Counted from the stretch's first letter, positions 51,671 through 61,550 are shown. The stretch: 64,000 bases of DNA from Bacillota bacterium (GCA_023439505.1 JAEXNR010000062.1:124001-188000), one strand, 5' to 3'. Notes: generated from the sequence alone by a model not told the origin. Program-made: numbers and translations.

Positions 51671-52672
51671 ATGACCAAAAAAGTATTAAGTTTCAAAGCG
51701 AGTGATTTTCAGGAGAATTTACAAAAGTATTTTAGCTTTGCGGTAGTTGTACTCCTTATTGTGATCTTTACTGTGATGCAGCCTAATTTTTTGAATTCAG
51801 CCAATGTTGTTAATTTACTGAGTGATTCCGCTCCACTTATGATTATGGCGGCGGGGATGACTCCGATTTTATTTCTTGGTTCCATTGATTTGTCCATTGG
51901 AGCCATGTGTTCGGTGGGTAATGTTTTGGTTCTGAGATTAATGATGTCCCTGGCAAACTATTTTTACAGTCCGGCCGTTGTTATTATTATTTCCAGTCTA
52001 TTGACAATGTTGGTGGGCGTTGTTTCCGGAATTGTGCTGGGAGGAATTCATGTTAAATTAAAAATTCCATCCTTTATTGCATCGCTGGCATTTATGTCTA
52101 TCTGGAAATCAGGAGCACTGCTGATCAGCAACGCTCCGGTAGCGTTGCCGAAAAAGTTATACTCCTCAATTAATTGGTATTCCATCCATATCGGTCCGGT
52201 TGGATTGCCGCTGATTCTTGCTATCATATTAATTATCATATTTTATATTTTAATGACCCTGACCCCATTTGGTAAAGGTATCTATGCAATTGGTGCCAAT
52301 GAGAGAGCGGCACGTATTGCCGGTATAAAAGTAGATAAATACAAAATCATTGCTTTTGCCATGAATGGATTCTGCTCCACGACAGGTGCTATATTCCTGA
52401 TGGCAAAATCAAAGAGCTCGGCACCGACGGTAGGAGATGCTTTTACCTTAATGGTGATCTCTGCCGTAGTGCTTGGCGGAACAGCTCTGATAGGCGGGTC
52501 CGGCAATATATTAAAAACAATTCTGGGTGTCTTTATTGTTGCCATTATTAAAAACGGGATGAATATGGTAGGTGTAAATGTTTACTGGCAGAAGATTGTT
52601 TACGGCGTAATTATCCTCATAGCAATAGCGATCTCTGCCGACCGCTCCTCGCGAAGTTTTGTGGTGAAATGA
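51671..52672 (+). CDS. Sugar ABC transporter permease, importer 1 second subunit
   Basis: This 333-residue permease has the same family landmarks as the first: FLGSIDLSIGAMCSVGN, PFGKGIYAIGANERAARIAGIKVDKYK and LGGTALIGGSGNILKTILGV. It follows the ATPase gene by 13 bases behind GGGAGGG. Two different permeases with one double ATPase imply a heterodimeric channel, less usual than the single permease of classical ribose importers such as importer 2 in this window. Confidence 0.85.
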   Translation: MTKKVLSFKASDFQENLQKYFSFAVVVLLIVIFTVMQPNFLNSANVVNLLSDSAPLMIMAAGMTPILFLGSIDLSIGAMCSVGNVLVLRLMMSLANYFYSPAVVIIISSLLTMLVGVVSGIVLGGIHVKLKIPSFIASLAFMSIWKSGALLISNAPVALPKKLYSSINWYSIHIGPVGLPLILAIILIIIFYILMTLTPFGKGIYAIGANERAARIAGIKVDKYKIIAFAMNGFCSTTGAIFLMAKSKSSAPTVGDAFTLMVISAVVLGGTALIGGSGNILKTILGVFIVAIIKNGMNMVGVNVYWQKIVYGVIILIAIAISADRSSRSFVVK

Positions 52673-52732
52673 TGTTTTTGGCTGAAAAGCTGTATTGGAC
52701 CTGCAGACAAAGCTGCAGGCAGTAGAAAGGAT

Positions 52733-53596
52733 ATGGTTAATGGAATGAATAAGGATTATTTTGTATTGCATAACGGAGTGAAAATTCCTTCTATAGGATT
52801 TGGAAGCTGGCAGTCACCGGAGGGTGCGGCAACAGAAAATGCGATCCGCATCGCCCTGGAATATGGATATCGACATATTGATGCCGCTGCTATATACGGT
52901 AACGAGGTAAGCGTTGGAAAAGGAATTAAGAGCAGTGAGATTGACAGAAAAGAAATCTTTATTACCAGCAAAGTATGGAACACGGAACATGGTTATGACG
53001 CAACACTAAAAGCGTTTGACAAAACATTATACGACCTGCAGCTGGATTATCTGGATCTGTATCTGATTCACTGGCCAAATCCCAGGAAGTTCAGAGACTG
53101 CTATGTTGAGAAGAATATTGAGACCTGGCATGCGTTTGAGAAATTATATCAGGAGGGGAAGGTCAAAGCAATTGGAGTGAGTAACTTCTTTCCGAGGCAT
53201 ATCGAAGAAATCAGACCGCATATCACCATTTTGCCAATGGTTAATCAGATCGAATATCATCCCAGTATGTTGAAAGCAGATACCATTGCATATTGCCGCA
53301 AAAATAATATTGTAGTGGAAGGGTATTCTCCGCTGGCGAATGGCAAGATTTTTAAAGTGGATGAGATGAAAGCTATTGCCGAAAAATATCAGAAATCAGT
53401 TTCTCGGGTTACTCTTCGCTGGAGTCTTCAAAACGGGGTGCTGCCGCTGCCAAAATCAATCACTGAAGAAAGAATAAAAGAAAATTTCAACATTTTTGAT
53501 TTTGAGCTGGAGCAGGAGGACATGGAATATATTAATAAGATTACAACCTGTGGAAGTTTTGGCGAAAGTGAACATCCGGATGAGCTTGATTTTTAA
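52733..53596 (+). CDS. Aldo/keto reductase
   Basis: This 287-residue NADPH-dependent reductase carries the family motifs GYRHIDAAAIYGNE (catalytic Asp and Tyr), FITSKVW (Lys), LDLYLIHWP (His) and the cofactor-binding IPKSITEERIKEN-like tail (here PLPKSITEERIKENF). It could reduce a sugar carbonyl in the pathway served by importer 1. ATG 52733 is close to AGAAAGG; ATG 52745 is an alternative. It ends before a short hairpin. Confidence 0.87.
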   Translation: MVNGMNKDYFVLHNGVKIPSIGFGSWQSPEGAATENAIRIALEYGYRHIDAAAIYGNEVSVGKGIKSSEIDRKEIFITSKVWNTEHGYDATLKAFDKTLYDLQLDYLDLYLIHWPNPRKFRDCYVEKNIETWHAFEKLYQEGKVKAIGVSNFFPRHIEEIRPHITILPMVNQIEYHPSMLKADTIAYCRKNNIVVEGYSPLANGKIFKVDEMKAIAEKYQKSVSRVTLRWSLQNGVLPLPKSITEERIKENFNIFDFELEQEDMEYINKITTCGSFGESEHPDELDF

Positions 53597-53633
53597 TAGA
53601 TATAATGATATAGTTATATCATAACATAATAAC

Positions 53634-53664
53634 AATGAGAAAGCTGCTTATGTGGCTTTCTTAT
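53634..53664 (+). terminator. Weak terminator after the aldo/keto reductase gene
   Basis: AATGAGAAAGC pairs with GCTTTCTTATT around ten bases. A separate palindrome ATGATATA-GT-TATATCAT (53605-53622) lies just before it and may be an operator. Confidence 0.5.
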
Positions 53665-53727
53665 TGCGGTAAAACGTCCTGAACCGGACTTGTGATGCGC
53701 GAAAGCAGCGCGGAAATGAGGAGAATA

Positions 53728-55101
53728 ATGATTAAAAACAGAAAACACGATCATGTAGGGCTGGCAACCAGTGATATCAATGCTACAGTAAACTGGTATA
53801 TGGATGTACTGGGATTTGAGCTGATCGGCGACTTTGTTGCACCCGATGGAACACAATGTAAGTTTATTAAAAATACTGATATTACGTATGAGGTTTTTCA
53901 GCCTGTACAAGGGATTGATGCAGGCGTACAGGGCAAAATTGATCACTTTGCTTATCAGTCCACTAATATTGAAGAAGATTATAATTATTGTGTGGAACAA
54001 GGATATAAGATTACTACCAATGGTATTGAAGCAATTCCTACCTTTTGGAGCAATGGTTGCAGATATTTTAAGATCGCAAGCCCTACCGGTGAGGAAATAG
54101 AGTTTTGTGAAATTGTGCAAAGATCTGAATTGTTCTGCCTTCTGCCGGACTATGTTTCCACACCGGATGGTATGGCGGTTCATCCAAACGGTGATTTGAT
54201 TCTTGCATGCCCGAATTATGCAATTGATACAATGCCGGGCTGCATTTTGAGAATTACACCGGGACGCCAGATTAAAAAATGGTTTGATGTTCCGGTCCTT
54301 GAGGAAACCGGCCAGGCCCGTCCAATGGGAATTGAATTTGGTCCTGACGGAGATTTGTATATTGTGGATAATCAGGGATGGTCGGGGGATCCGAAGTATG
54401 TGCGTAAGGGAAGAATTCTCCGGGTACGTATGGATGGAGACACTATGGTTTACTGTAAGACGGTGGCTTCTGAAATGGAACATCCCAATGGCATCCGCAT
54501 ATGGGGAAAAAAGATGTATGTTACCAACAGCCTTCAGGAGCTGATAAAAGATGCTTCGGGAAAATTAGTCAGTGTGGTTAATGTGTTTGATCTGGAAGAA
54601 GAAAATGTGGTGATGACCAATACGCTTGCGGATAAGGAACATATTTTTGATACTTATATTACAGAGAATATCAATGATCAGTATGGTGTGGATGGTATCG
54701 TATTCGATAAGAAGGGGGCGCTCTACGTTGGCAATTTCGGGGATGGTGCGGTCTGGAGATCTTATCTGAATGAGGATGGAACTTTAAATAGAAAAGAATT
54801 ATTTGCGAAAGATCCGCTGAACCTTAAAGTAACGGATGGTATGACGTTTGATGACAAGGGCAATCTCTATATTGCTGATTTCTCGGTAAATGCAATTTGT
54901 AAAATTACGCCGGAAGGAAAGGTGATCCGTTTTGCCCAAAGTCCGGACTCGGATGGCTTTAACGGAGAATTGGATGAACCCGGTGAGCCCTGCTATTGGA
55001 ACGGTAATTTAATTGTTTCCTGCTTTGATACGGTAATCGGACCGGGAAAAGTGAATACAAAACATGAACAGCCGGCAACATTGGCGATGATAAGGTTATA
55101 A
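53728..55101 (+). CDS. Fusion of a VOC/glyoxalase domain and an SMP-30 lactonase domain
   Basis: This 457-residue protein joins two enzymes. Residues 1-130 are a vicinal-oxygen-chelate domain (DHVGLATSDINATVNWYMDVLGFELI, IDHFAYQSTNIEEDY, CEIV end), with metal-type His and Glu. From about 142 a six-bladed SMP-30/gluconolactonase propeller follows: TPDGMAVHPNGDLI, MGIEFGPDGDLYIVDNQG, EHPNGIRIWGKKMYVTNS, TDGMTFDDKGNLYIADF. The lactonase half would open a sugar lactone; the VOC half might isomerise or epimerise its product or partner. No signal peptide. GAGGAGA fits ATG 53728. Confidence 0.83.
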   Translation: MIKNRKHDHVGLATSDINATVNWYMDVLGFELIGDFVAPDGTQCKFIKNTDITYEVFQPVQGIDAGVQGKIDHFAYQSTNIEEDYNYCVEQGYKITTNGIEAIPTFWSNGCRYFKIASPTGEEIEFCEIVQRSELFCLLPDYVSTPDGMAVHPNGDLILACPNYAIDTMPGCILRITPGRQIKKWFDVPVLEETGQARPMGIEFGPDGDLYIVDNQGWSGDPKYVRKGRILRVRMDGDTMVYCKTVASEMEHPNGIRIWGKKMYVTNSLQELIKDASGKLVSVVNVFDLEEENVVMTNTLADKEHIFDTYITENINDQYGVDGIVFDKKGALYVGNFGDGAVWRSYLNEDGTLNRKELFAKDPLNLKVTDGMTFDDKGNLYIADFSVNAICKITPEGKVIRFAQSPDSDGFNGELDEPGEPCYWNGNLIVSCFDTVIGPGKVNTKHEQPATLAMIRL

Positions 55102-55108
55102 AACGAAC

Positions 55109-55158
55109 AAAGAGCTTATTTTAAGAGACGTAATCTGCCTTTTAGAAGGGCTCTTTTT
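55109..55158 (+). terminator. Terminator after the VOC-SMP-30 fusion gene
   Basis: AAAGAGC (55109-55115) pairs with GCTCTTT (55150-55156), followed by further T residues. Confidence 0.65.
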
Positions 55159-55378
55159 CTTATAGAATAAAGTGTGATAAAAATATAACAATTCCAACAA
55201 AATGACTTGATTTCATGGGAATGTGCCGGGGGAATATGATGAAATCAAGTAAAATGTGTAACATTAGTGTGAAGATGCAAAGGATAAAAAATCCATTAAT
55301 ACTAGCAAAAATGTTTATAAAATCCTCTAAAAAACAGCAACAATTATATAAATTGTTTAAAATAATTGGGATATCAAC

Positions 55379-55440
55379 TTGACATTACCCATAATTAAGT
55401 GTATATTACTAATTATAATATATACATTACATTGTAATGT
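55379..55440 (+). promoter_or_regulatory. Promoter of importer 2 with a palindromic operator
   Basis: TTGACA (55379-55384), 17 bases, TATATT (55402-55407). The perfect palindrome ACATTACATTGTAATGT (55424-55440) follows. The region from 55159 to 55378 is AT-rich and shows no gene; CAAAGTATTGTA at 55446-55457 repeats a stretch at 46267. Confidence 0.7.
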
Positions 55441-55498
55441 TATAACAAAGTATTGTATGTGTTAAAAAGGCAAATTAACAATTTTAAGGAGGATGTTT

Positions 55499-56590
55499 AT
55501 GAGAAAGAGAAGTATGTTGGCACTGTTAGTAGTAATGGTAATGGTTGTTTCAATGCTTGCCGGATGCGGTAAAAAAGCTGATTCAGGTAAAGATACCGGC
55601 GCAAAAGATTCCGGTAGTTCTGGAAAGACATTTAAAGTTGGCTTTGCTATTAAGACTCAGGATTCACCCTATTTTGTGAGCCTGGTTCAGTCAGTTCAGG
55701 ACCTGTGCAAACAAGAAGGCTGGAGTATTACCGTATTGGATGCAAACGGTGATACAGCGAAAGAGGCAGAGAATATGGAGACCTTCATCGCTCAGAAGAT
55801 GGATATGATTTTCCTGGACAGCGTGGAGCCGGATGCATGTATTCCCAGCATCAATGCTGCTGCAGATGCGGGTATCGGCGTTATCAATCTTGACAGTGGT
55901 GTAGGCGAAGGCGCTAAGGATATTACAACAGTATATTCCGATAATAAACAGAATGGTAGAATGGTTGGTCTTGCTTACGCTAAGAAGATGGGCAATTCCG
56001 TACCGATTAAAGCAATTATCTTAAGTGGTGCAAAAGGTAATGTTGCCGGTGATGAAAGAAGAACAGGACTTTTTGCAGGTATTATTGAAGGAAGAACAGG
56101 CATAAGCGAAGATGAAGCATGGAAAGCAGCAGATAAATTTGATGATGATTTACTTTCCGGTGGTAAAGCCGAGAATGCGGATGCTAAATTTAGTGTCGTT
56201 GGTCAGGGCTGGGGCGGCTGGACCTCAGAAGAAGGTTTGACGGCAGCAGAGGATTTAATTACAGCAAATCCTGATATCACAAGTGTGTTAGGTGAGAATG
56301 ACCAGATGTTATTTGGTGCCATGATCGCATTGGACAATGCGGGGATTACCGGCGTTGATATCGTGGCTGCGGCAGATGGAGCAAAAGAGGCATATGATAA
56401 GATCAAAGCAGGTACATATTTTGCAACAGGCGAAAACAGTCCTTATAAGGTAGCGGCATTGGGTGTTCAGATTGCAAAAGAAATTCTGGTAGATGGTAAA
56501 GATATGTGGAGCTATCCTGATGTAACCATGACTAAGGCTGCAGCAGTGACCAAGGATAATGTGGATGAATACTATCAATATGGTTTCTAA
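55499..56590 (+). CDS. Sugar-binding lipoprotein, ribose-type ABC importer 2
   Basis: This 363-residue lipoprotein has the lipobox LAGC with Cys23 and a short Gly/Ser/Lys linker. VGFAIKTQDSPYFVSLVQSVQDLCKQEG begins a ribose/xylose-type binding fold, with GVINLDSGVGEG and VLGENDQMLFGAMIAL at the ligand cleft. I use ATG 55499 after AAGGAGG; the ATG at 55493 is too near. A strong promoter precedes it and a hairpin follows, the layout that gives excess binding protein. Confidence 0.87.
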   Translation: MRKRSMLALLVVMVMVVSMLAGCGKKADSGKDTGAKDSGSSGKTFKVGFAIKTQDSPYFVSLVQSVQDLCKQEGWSITVLDANGDTAKEAENMETFIAQKMDMIFLDSVEPDACIPSINAAADAGIGVINLDSGVGEGAKDITTVYSDNKQNGRMVGLAYAKKMGNSVPIKAIILSGAKGNVAGDERRTGLFAGIIEGRTGISEDEAWKAADKFDDDLLSGGKAENADAKFSVVGQGWGGWTSEEGLTAAEDLITANPDITSVLGENDQMLFGAMIALDNAGITGVDIVAAADGAKEAYDKIKAGTYFATGENSPYKVAALGVQIAKEILVDGKDMWSYPDVTMTKAAAVTKDNVDEYYQYGF

Positions 56591-56631
56591 TTTGGGCAGA
56601 CAGATTTTGTTGACTGTGGAATGAATAAAGC

Positions 56632-56663
56632 GGAAAGATCCTCCCTGAACGGAGGGTCTTTCC
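56632..56663 (+). terminator. Hairpin after the importer 2 binding-protein gene
   Basis: GGAAAGATCCTCC pairs with GGAGGGTCTTTCC (13 bp) around CTGAAC. No long U-tract follows, so it probably stabilises the upstream mRNA or terminates partly. Confidence 0.65.
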
Positions 56664-56696
56664 ACGATATTACAAGGGTAGAATAGGAGGCGCCTT

Positions 56697-58190
56697 ATGC
56701 AGAAGAATTATAGTGTTGAGATGAATAACATAACAAAGCATTTCGGCGGTGTTAAGGCCTTGACGGATGTGACATTAAAGATTGAAAGGGGCGAAATACA
56801 TGCCCTGATTGGTGAAAATGGCGCAGGAAAATCAACATTGATGAAGATTTTATCAGGTGCATATCAAAAGGATGCGGGCCAGGTTTTAATTGAGGGTAAG
56901 GCTGCTAGAATTACATCACCAAAGGATGCAATTGAGCTTGGAATTGCGGTGATCTATCAGGAATTCATGCTGGCACCGGATCTTACGGTGGCGGAGAATA
57001 TTTATATTGACAATATGGTTGAATCAGGAATGCTGATCAACTGGAGAACATTGAAACAAAATGCCAGGGAACAATTGCACAAGCTGGGCTTTGATGACAT
57101 TGATCCGGGCACAAAGGTTGGGAATTTAAGTGTTGCTTATCAGCAGGTGGTGGAAATCTGCAAATGTCTGACGCGTAAGTCGAAGGTGCTGGTTCTTGAT
57201 GAACCTACAGCGGTTTTAACATTTTCAGAAATAGAGAAACTGTTTCAGGTGATCAGGCAATTAAAAGCTGAAGGAGTATCCATTATTTATATATCACATC
57301 GCCTGGAAGAAATATTCCAGTTAAGTGATAATATAACCGTTTTAAAGGATGGACAATTTGTGGCAACCGTTCCAACCACTTCCATTAATAAGGAAGAACT
57401 GGTTACGATGATGGTTGGACGCGAGATTACTCAGATGTTTCCGAAAAGGGATGCGAAAATAGGAAAAGAAATTTTGAGGGTTGAAAAATTAAATGCCGGA
57501 AACATGGTCAGAAATGTAAGCTTTTCCGTAAAGGAAGGTGAAGTGGTAGGCTTTAGCGGATTAGTTGGCTCGGGTAGGACAGAAACGATGCGGGCTATAT
57601 TTGGCGCAGATAAAATAGATTCGGGTAAGGTTATTTACTTTGGGAAAGAAGTCAGATTTAAAAGTCCGAAACAATCCATCCAAAACCGGTTCGGACTTTT
57701 GCCGGAGGACCGAAAAAAGCAGGGATTACTGTTAGAACAAAGCATTCGAATGAATACAACACTTGCCTCCATGAACAAAATTAAGAACAGACTGGACATC
57801 ATTCATCATCAAAAAGAGAAAAAATATGTGAAGGATCTGCTGGCGGATATCGCCACGAAATATGGAAGCACGGAACATAATGCAAATAGTTTAAGCGGTG
57901 GAAATCAGCAGAAAATTGCATTGGCAAAATGGTTATCCGCCGATTGCAAATGTATCGTGTTTGATGAACCGACACGCGGTGTTGACGTTGGTGCCAAGAC
58001 GGAAATTTATAAGATTATGAACAGCCTTGCCCAAAAGGGAGTTGGTATTATCATGGTATCCTCGGAGATGACGGAGATCATTGGCATGTGTGACAGAGCA
58101 GTGATCATGCGCAATGGAACGGTAGCCGGAGAGGTGGATAAGACAGAATTGAATGAGACGACGTTAATAAAATTTGCAATGGGGGTATAA
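56697..58190 (+). CDS. Sugar ABC transporter ATPase, importer 2 (RbsA-like)
   Basis: This 497-residue double ATPase has both halves in the normal RbsA pattern. The first half shows GENGAGKS near 38 and VLVLDEPTAVL. The second has the degenerate Walker A GLVGSGRTE that is usual in the family, LSGGNQQKIALAKWL and an intact IVFDEPTRGVDVGAK. This intact Walker B contrasts with importer 1. TAGGAGG supports the start at 56697. The permease gene follows six bases later. Confidence 0.9.
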   Translation: MQKNYSVEMNNITKHFGGVKALTDVTLKIERGEIHALIGENGAGKSTLMKILSGAYQKDAGQVLIEGKAARITSPKDAIELGIAVIYQEFMLAPDLTVAENIYIDNMVESGMLINWRTLKQNAREQLHKLGFDDIDPGTKVGNLSVAYQQVVEICKCLTRKSKVLVLDEPTAVLTFSEIEKLFQVIRQLKAEGVSIIYISHRLEEIFQLSDNITVLKDGQFVATVPTTSINKEELVTMMVGREITQMFPKRDAKIGKEILRVEKLNAGNMVRNVSFSVKEGEVVGFSGLVGSGRTETMRAIFGADKIDSGKVIYFGKEVRFKSPKQSIQNRFGLLPEDRKKQGLLLEQSIRMNTTLASMNKIKNRLDIIHHQKEKKYVKDLLADIATKYGSTEHNANSLSGGNQQKIALAKWLSADCKCIVFDEPTRGVDVGAKTEIYKIMNSLAQKGVGIIMVSSEMTEIIGMCDRAVIMRNGTVAGEVDKTELNETTLIKFAMGV

Positions 58191-58195
58191 ATATT

Positions 58196-59143
58196 ATGAT
58201 AACTGGGAAGAAAATTAAACAAATATTAATTGAGAATAATACCTATATCATTTTCTTGCTATTATTTGTGATTTGCAGTATTCTGTCAGATACATTCTTG
58301 ACATCCATGAATATTCGTAATATAGCGCTGCAGCAGTCGGGACCGGTTTTGGTATCGATTGGTATGCTGTTTGTTGTATTAACCGGCGGGATTGATTTGT
58401 CCGTTGGTTCTGTTATGGCAATCGGGGCATCTCTTTCTGCTATATTGATCAGAGACGGAATGAATTTTATTCCGGCGATTATTGTTGCCATGCTGGCCGG
58501 AATGCTGTTTGGGTTATTTACCGGTGCTTTGGTGGCGTATGCTGGGTTTCAGGGATTTGTGGCATCCCTGGCAACGATGACCATCGCAAGAGGTTCGGCT
58601 TTTGTATTGACCAATGGTACACCGATTAAGCTTCAGGATGGGACATTGAATCAACTGGTTAAGAAGGAGAATTTATTTCCGATTATTATCATTGCTGTTG
58701 TTGTGATTGTGATCTTTACCTTTATCCAGAAGTATACCGGATGGGGGCGTATTGTAATCGCCTGCGGCAGCAATATTACCGCGGTGCAATTGGCAGGAAT
58801 CAGAACAAAAAGATATCTGATGTCCGTGTATGCCGTGTCCGGTATTTTGGCTGCGCTTGCCGGAGTATTTATTGCTGCCAGATCATCGACGGGCAGTGCT
58901 ACCGTAGGTGTGGGACAGGAGCTGGATGCAATTGCTGCCTGCGTAATTGGTGGTGCCAGCCTGGCAGGAGGAAAAGGATTTGTGATCAGAACAGTAGCGG
59001 GTGCACTGGTTTTGGCTTTGATTGGCAATATTATGAATTTGATGGCGGTGCCTTCTTACCCGCAGGATATCATTAAGGGCTTCATTATTATTGCAGCCGT
59101 ACTGTTGCAGGTTTTGACGAACAAATCAGAAAGAACGATCTGA
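58196..59143 (+). CDS. Sugar ABC transporter permease, importer 2 (RbsC-like)
   Basis: This 315-residue permease has the ribose-group landmarks LTGGIDLSVGSVMAIGAS, GWGRIVIACGSNITAVQLAGIRTKRY and GGASLAGGKGFVIRTVAG across eight to ten membrane helices. It is the only permease in this operon, so the channel is probably a homodimer, as in classical ribose importers. Ninety bases separate it from a dehydrogenase gene. The sugar carried cannot be deduced from the permease. Confidence 0.88.
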   Translation: MITGKKIKQILIENNTYIIFLLLFVICSILSDTFLTSMNIRNIALQQSGPVLVSIGMLFVVLTGGIDLSVGSVMAIGASLSAILIRDGMNFIPAIIVAMLAGMLFGLFTGALVAYAGFQGFVASLATMTIARGSAFVLTNGTPIKLQDGTLNQLVKKENLFPIIIIAVVVIVIFTFIQKYTGWGRIVIACGSNITAVQLAGIRTKRYLMSVYAVSGILAALAGVFIAARSSTGSATVGVGQELDAIAACVIGGASLAGGKGFVIRTVAGALVLALIGNIMNLMAVPSYPQDIIKGFIIIAAVLLQVLTNKSERTI

Positions 59144-59233
59144 TATTCTATGCAAGTAATGCAAGTAAAGTTGATAAATGGTATATTAGTAGAAGTTATA
59201 ATTGTGTATAATTGAATAAAAGGAGGATTACGT

Positions 59234-60271
59234 TTGAAAACATTAATTGTTAATCGGGATGGTTCTTTGGCGGTAAAAGAAGTACCGAAACCAAGGTATA
59301 ATTCCAAGCAGGCGCTTGTTAAAATGATAAGTGGAGGAATCTGCGGAACGGACGCTCATTTAATTAATTTTGCCTTTAAGGGAGTTGACAAAGATATGTA
59401 CCCGCTGATGCTGGGGCATGAAGGTGTAGGCAGAGTAGTTGAGGTGGGCTCTGAGGTGAAAGGATTACAGGTGGGAGATGTGGTGCTGCTTCCGTTTGTT
59501 GATGCCGATCAAGAGGTGTTTGGCGATCTGGGCTCTGCCTGGGGAGCTTTTGGAGAATATGGGATCGTAAATGATGCGGCAGCTTATCCGGAGGGAGAAG
59601 TTCCTGAACTGGCCATGGCACAGCAGAAGGTTCCGGATGACATTGATCCTGTGGATGCTGCTATGTTGGTGACCTTGCGGGAGGTGTACAGCAGCCTTAC
59701 GTATTTTGGTGTAAAGAAGAATGACGGTATAGTTGTTTACGGAAGCGGTCCGGTTGCGTTGACCTTTATTAAGTTCCTTAGTTTAATCGGAGCAAGTCCT
59801 ATCATTGCCATCGCAAGGAGTGAAGAAAAAGTAAAAAATGTACTGGATCACGGTGCTACCCATGCCATTAACAGTAAACTGCATGATGTGGCAGAAGAGG
59901 TGCATAAAATTTGTCCCGGTGGAGTAAAATATGTGCTTGATGCTGTAGGCTCGGGTGATGTGGTAAATGAAGGGATGGGTCTGATCCAAGACAGAGGAGA
60001 GATTCTTTGTTATGGAGTGCCCAGAAGTAACGAGATGACCCTGGACTGGAGTAAGGCTGATTATAATTGGAAACTGGTGTTTCAGCAGATGCCAAATAAG
60101 AAGGAAGAAAGCAAAGCTTATGAGCAGATTCTGCAATGGATTCGTAACGGTGAGATCGTATTGAAGGATTACATTTCCGATTACTTTGAATTTGATAAAA
60201 TATTAGAAGCCTTTGATCGTCTGGCACAGCATAAGATAGCAAAAAAGGGAATTGTCATATATGAAAAATAA
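59234..60271 (+). CDS. Zinc-dependent medium-chain alcohol dehydrogenase 1
   Basis: This 345-residue dehydrogenase has the catalytic zinc site (GICGTDAH, then LGHEGVGRV) and an NAD Rossmann motif VYGSGPVALTF. It lacks the four-Cys structural zinc loop, having instead an acidic stretch (PFVDADQEVFGDLG). The start is TTG at 59234, seven bases after AGGAGG. It would oxidise a polyol or sugar hydroxyl. It pairs with a second but clearly distinct dehydrogenase next door, so the two probably act at different steps. Confidence 0.85.
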   Translation: MKTLIVNRDGSLAVKEVPKPRYNSKQALVKMISGGICGTDAHLINFAFKGVDKDMYPLMLGHEGVGRVVEVGSEVKGLQVGDVVLLPFVDADQEVFGDLGSAWGAFGEYGIVNDAAAYPEGEVPELAMAQQKVPDDIDPVDAAMLVTLREVYSSLTYFGVKKNDGIVVYGSGPVALTFIKFLSLIGASPIIAIARSEEKVKNVLDHGATHAINSKLHDVAEEVHKICPGGVKYVLDAVGSGDVVNEGMGLIQDRGEILCYGVPRSNEMTLDWSKADYNWKLVFQQMPNKKEESKAYEQILQWIRNGEIVLKDYISDYFEFDKILEAFDRLAQHKIAKKGIVIYEK

Positions 60272-60350
60272 ATGTCACGTTATTATAGTATACGTGGATC
60301 AATTACTTTGAAACATAAAATGATGTGGATTAATGAAAGGAGTAACGAAG

Positions 60351-61370
60351 ATGAAACAAGCAATTATGGTGCAGCCGGGTATTATTGAGTTTCATGATGT
60401 TCCGGTAGCTGAGGTGAAAGCGGATCAAATTAAAATTAAGATGAAAAAAATTGGTGTATGCGGATCAGATATTCATGTAAATCATGGGAAACATCCGTAT
60501 ACCAGCTACCCTGTTGTTCAGGGACATGAAGTATCGGGTGTTGTTGTAGAAGCGGGAAGTGAAGTTACCAACGTAAAACTGGGTGACCTGGTAACGATTC
60601 AGCCTCAGGTGGTGTGCGGTAAATGTTATCCCTGCACTCATGGAATGTACAATGCCTGTGAAGAACTAAAAGTTATGGGATTCCAGACAACGGGTATGGC
60701 CAGTGAATATTTTGTGGTAGATGCATGCAAGGCGATTGCATTACCGGAAGGGATGAGCGAAGAACACGGAGCAATGATTGAGCCGCTCGCTGTGGCTGTT
60801 CATGCAGTCAGACGCGTTGGTGATATCAAAGGGAAGAAAGTTTTGGTGCTTGGCGGAGGACCCATCGGCAATCTGGTGGCTCAGACTGCCAAGGGAATGG
60901 GAGCAGAAGATGTTCTGCTATCTGAACTTAGTGAATATCGTCTGGAAGCGGCAGAAAAATGTGGAATCAAGACGGTAAATTCCGCAAAGGAAGATTTACT
61001 TGGAGCAATTGTTTCTAACTTTGGCGAGGACAGAGCGGATTACATATTTGAATGTGTTGGTATTAATCCTACCATGAAACAAGCCATTGACTATGCGAGA
61101 AAAGGAAGTACCATAGCTGTTGTTGGCGTATTTGGCGAACTTGGATCAATTAACATGGGATTTGTGCAGGATCATGAATTGACGTTGGTTGGCAGTGCCA
61201 TGTATCGGGAAGAAGATTACATTAAAGCGATTGAACTTGTCAATGAAGGCAAGATTGAATTTGATACCCTGATTACGCATAGAGTAAAGTTTGAAAATTA
61301 TACAGATGCTTATAAATTGATTGACGAACAGAAAGATAAAGCAATGAAAGTTATGATAGAAATGGAATAA
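60351..61370 (+). CDS. Zinc-dependent medium-chain alcohol dehydrogenase 2
   Basis: This 339-residue dehydrogenase resembles sorbitol/L-iditol or threonine dehydrogenases. Catalytic zinc residues are in GVCGSDIHV and QGHEVSGVV with Glu in MIEPLAVAVHA; the structural zinc loop CGKCYPCTHGMYNAC is complete. VLGGGPIGNLVAQ is the NAD site. ATG 60351 follows AAAGGAG at a normal distance; the ATG at 60333 overlaps it. It ends the importer 2 run before a hairpin. Confidence 0.87.
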   Translation: MKQAIMVQPGIIEFHDVPVAEVKADQIKIKMKKIGVCGSDIHVNHGKHPYTSYPVVQGHEVSGVVVEAGSEVTNVKLGDLVTIQPQVVCGKCYPCTHGMYNACEELKVMGFQTTGMASEYFVVDACKAIALPEGMSEEHGAMIEPLAVAVHAVRRVGDIKGKKVLVLGGGPIGNLVAQTAKGMGAEDVLLSELSEYRLEAAEKCGIKTVNSAKEDLLGAIVSNFGEDRADYIFECVGINPTMKQAIDYARKGSTIAVVGVFGELGSINMGFVQDHELTLVGSAMYREEDYIKAIELVNEGKIEFDTLITHRVKFENYTDAYKLIDEQKDKAMKVMIEME

Positions 61371-61383
61371 TGTTTCATCTTTT

Positions 61384-61421
61384 CGCAGTATTCACCTTGA
61401 TTTTACTAGGTGGATACTGCG
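61384..61421 (+). terminator. Terminator after dehydrogenase 2
   Basis: CGCAGTATTCACCT pairs with AGGTGGATACTGCG (14 bp with one G-T pair) around ten bases. The 3' flank is AT-rich rather than pure T. Confidence 0.65.
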
Positions 61422-61550
61422 ATATAAAAATTTTACACGAAATCGTAAAATAATATATGTTGTACTATTTGATATCTTTATGGTCTTTGTGGTACTATAT
61501 TATGTATTGTAGTGAATGCATTAATATGGTGTCAGGGGATAGATGATTTG

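Noticed and set aside
53614..54483. A 289-residue frame on the - strand
   Set aside because: It is antisense to the VOC-SMP-30 fusion, which has a ribosome site and clear domains; the reverse frame has neither.
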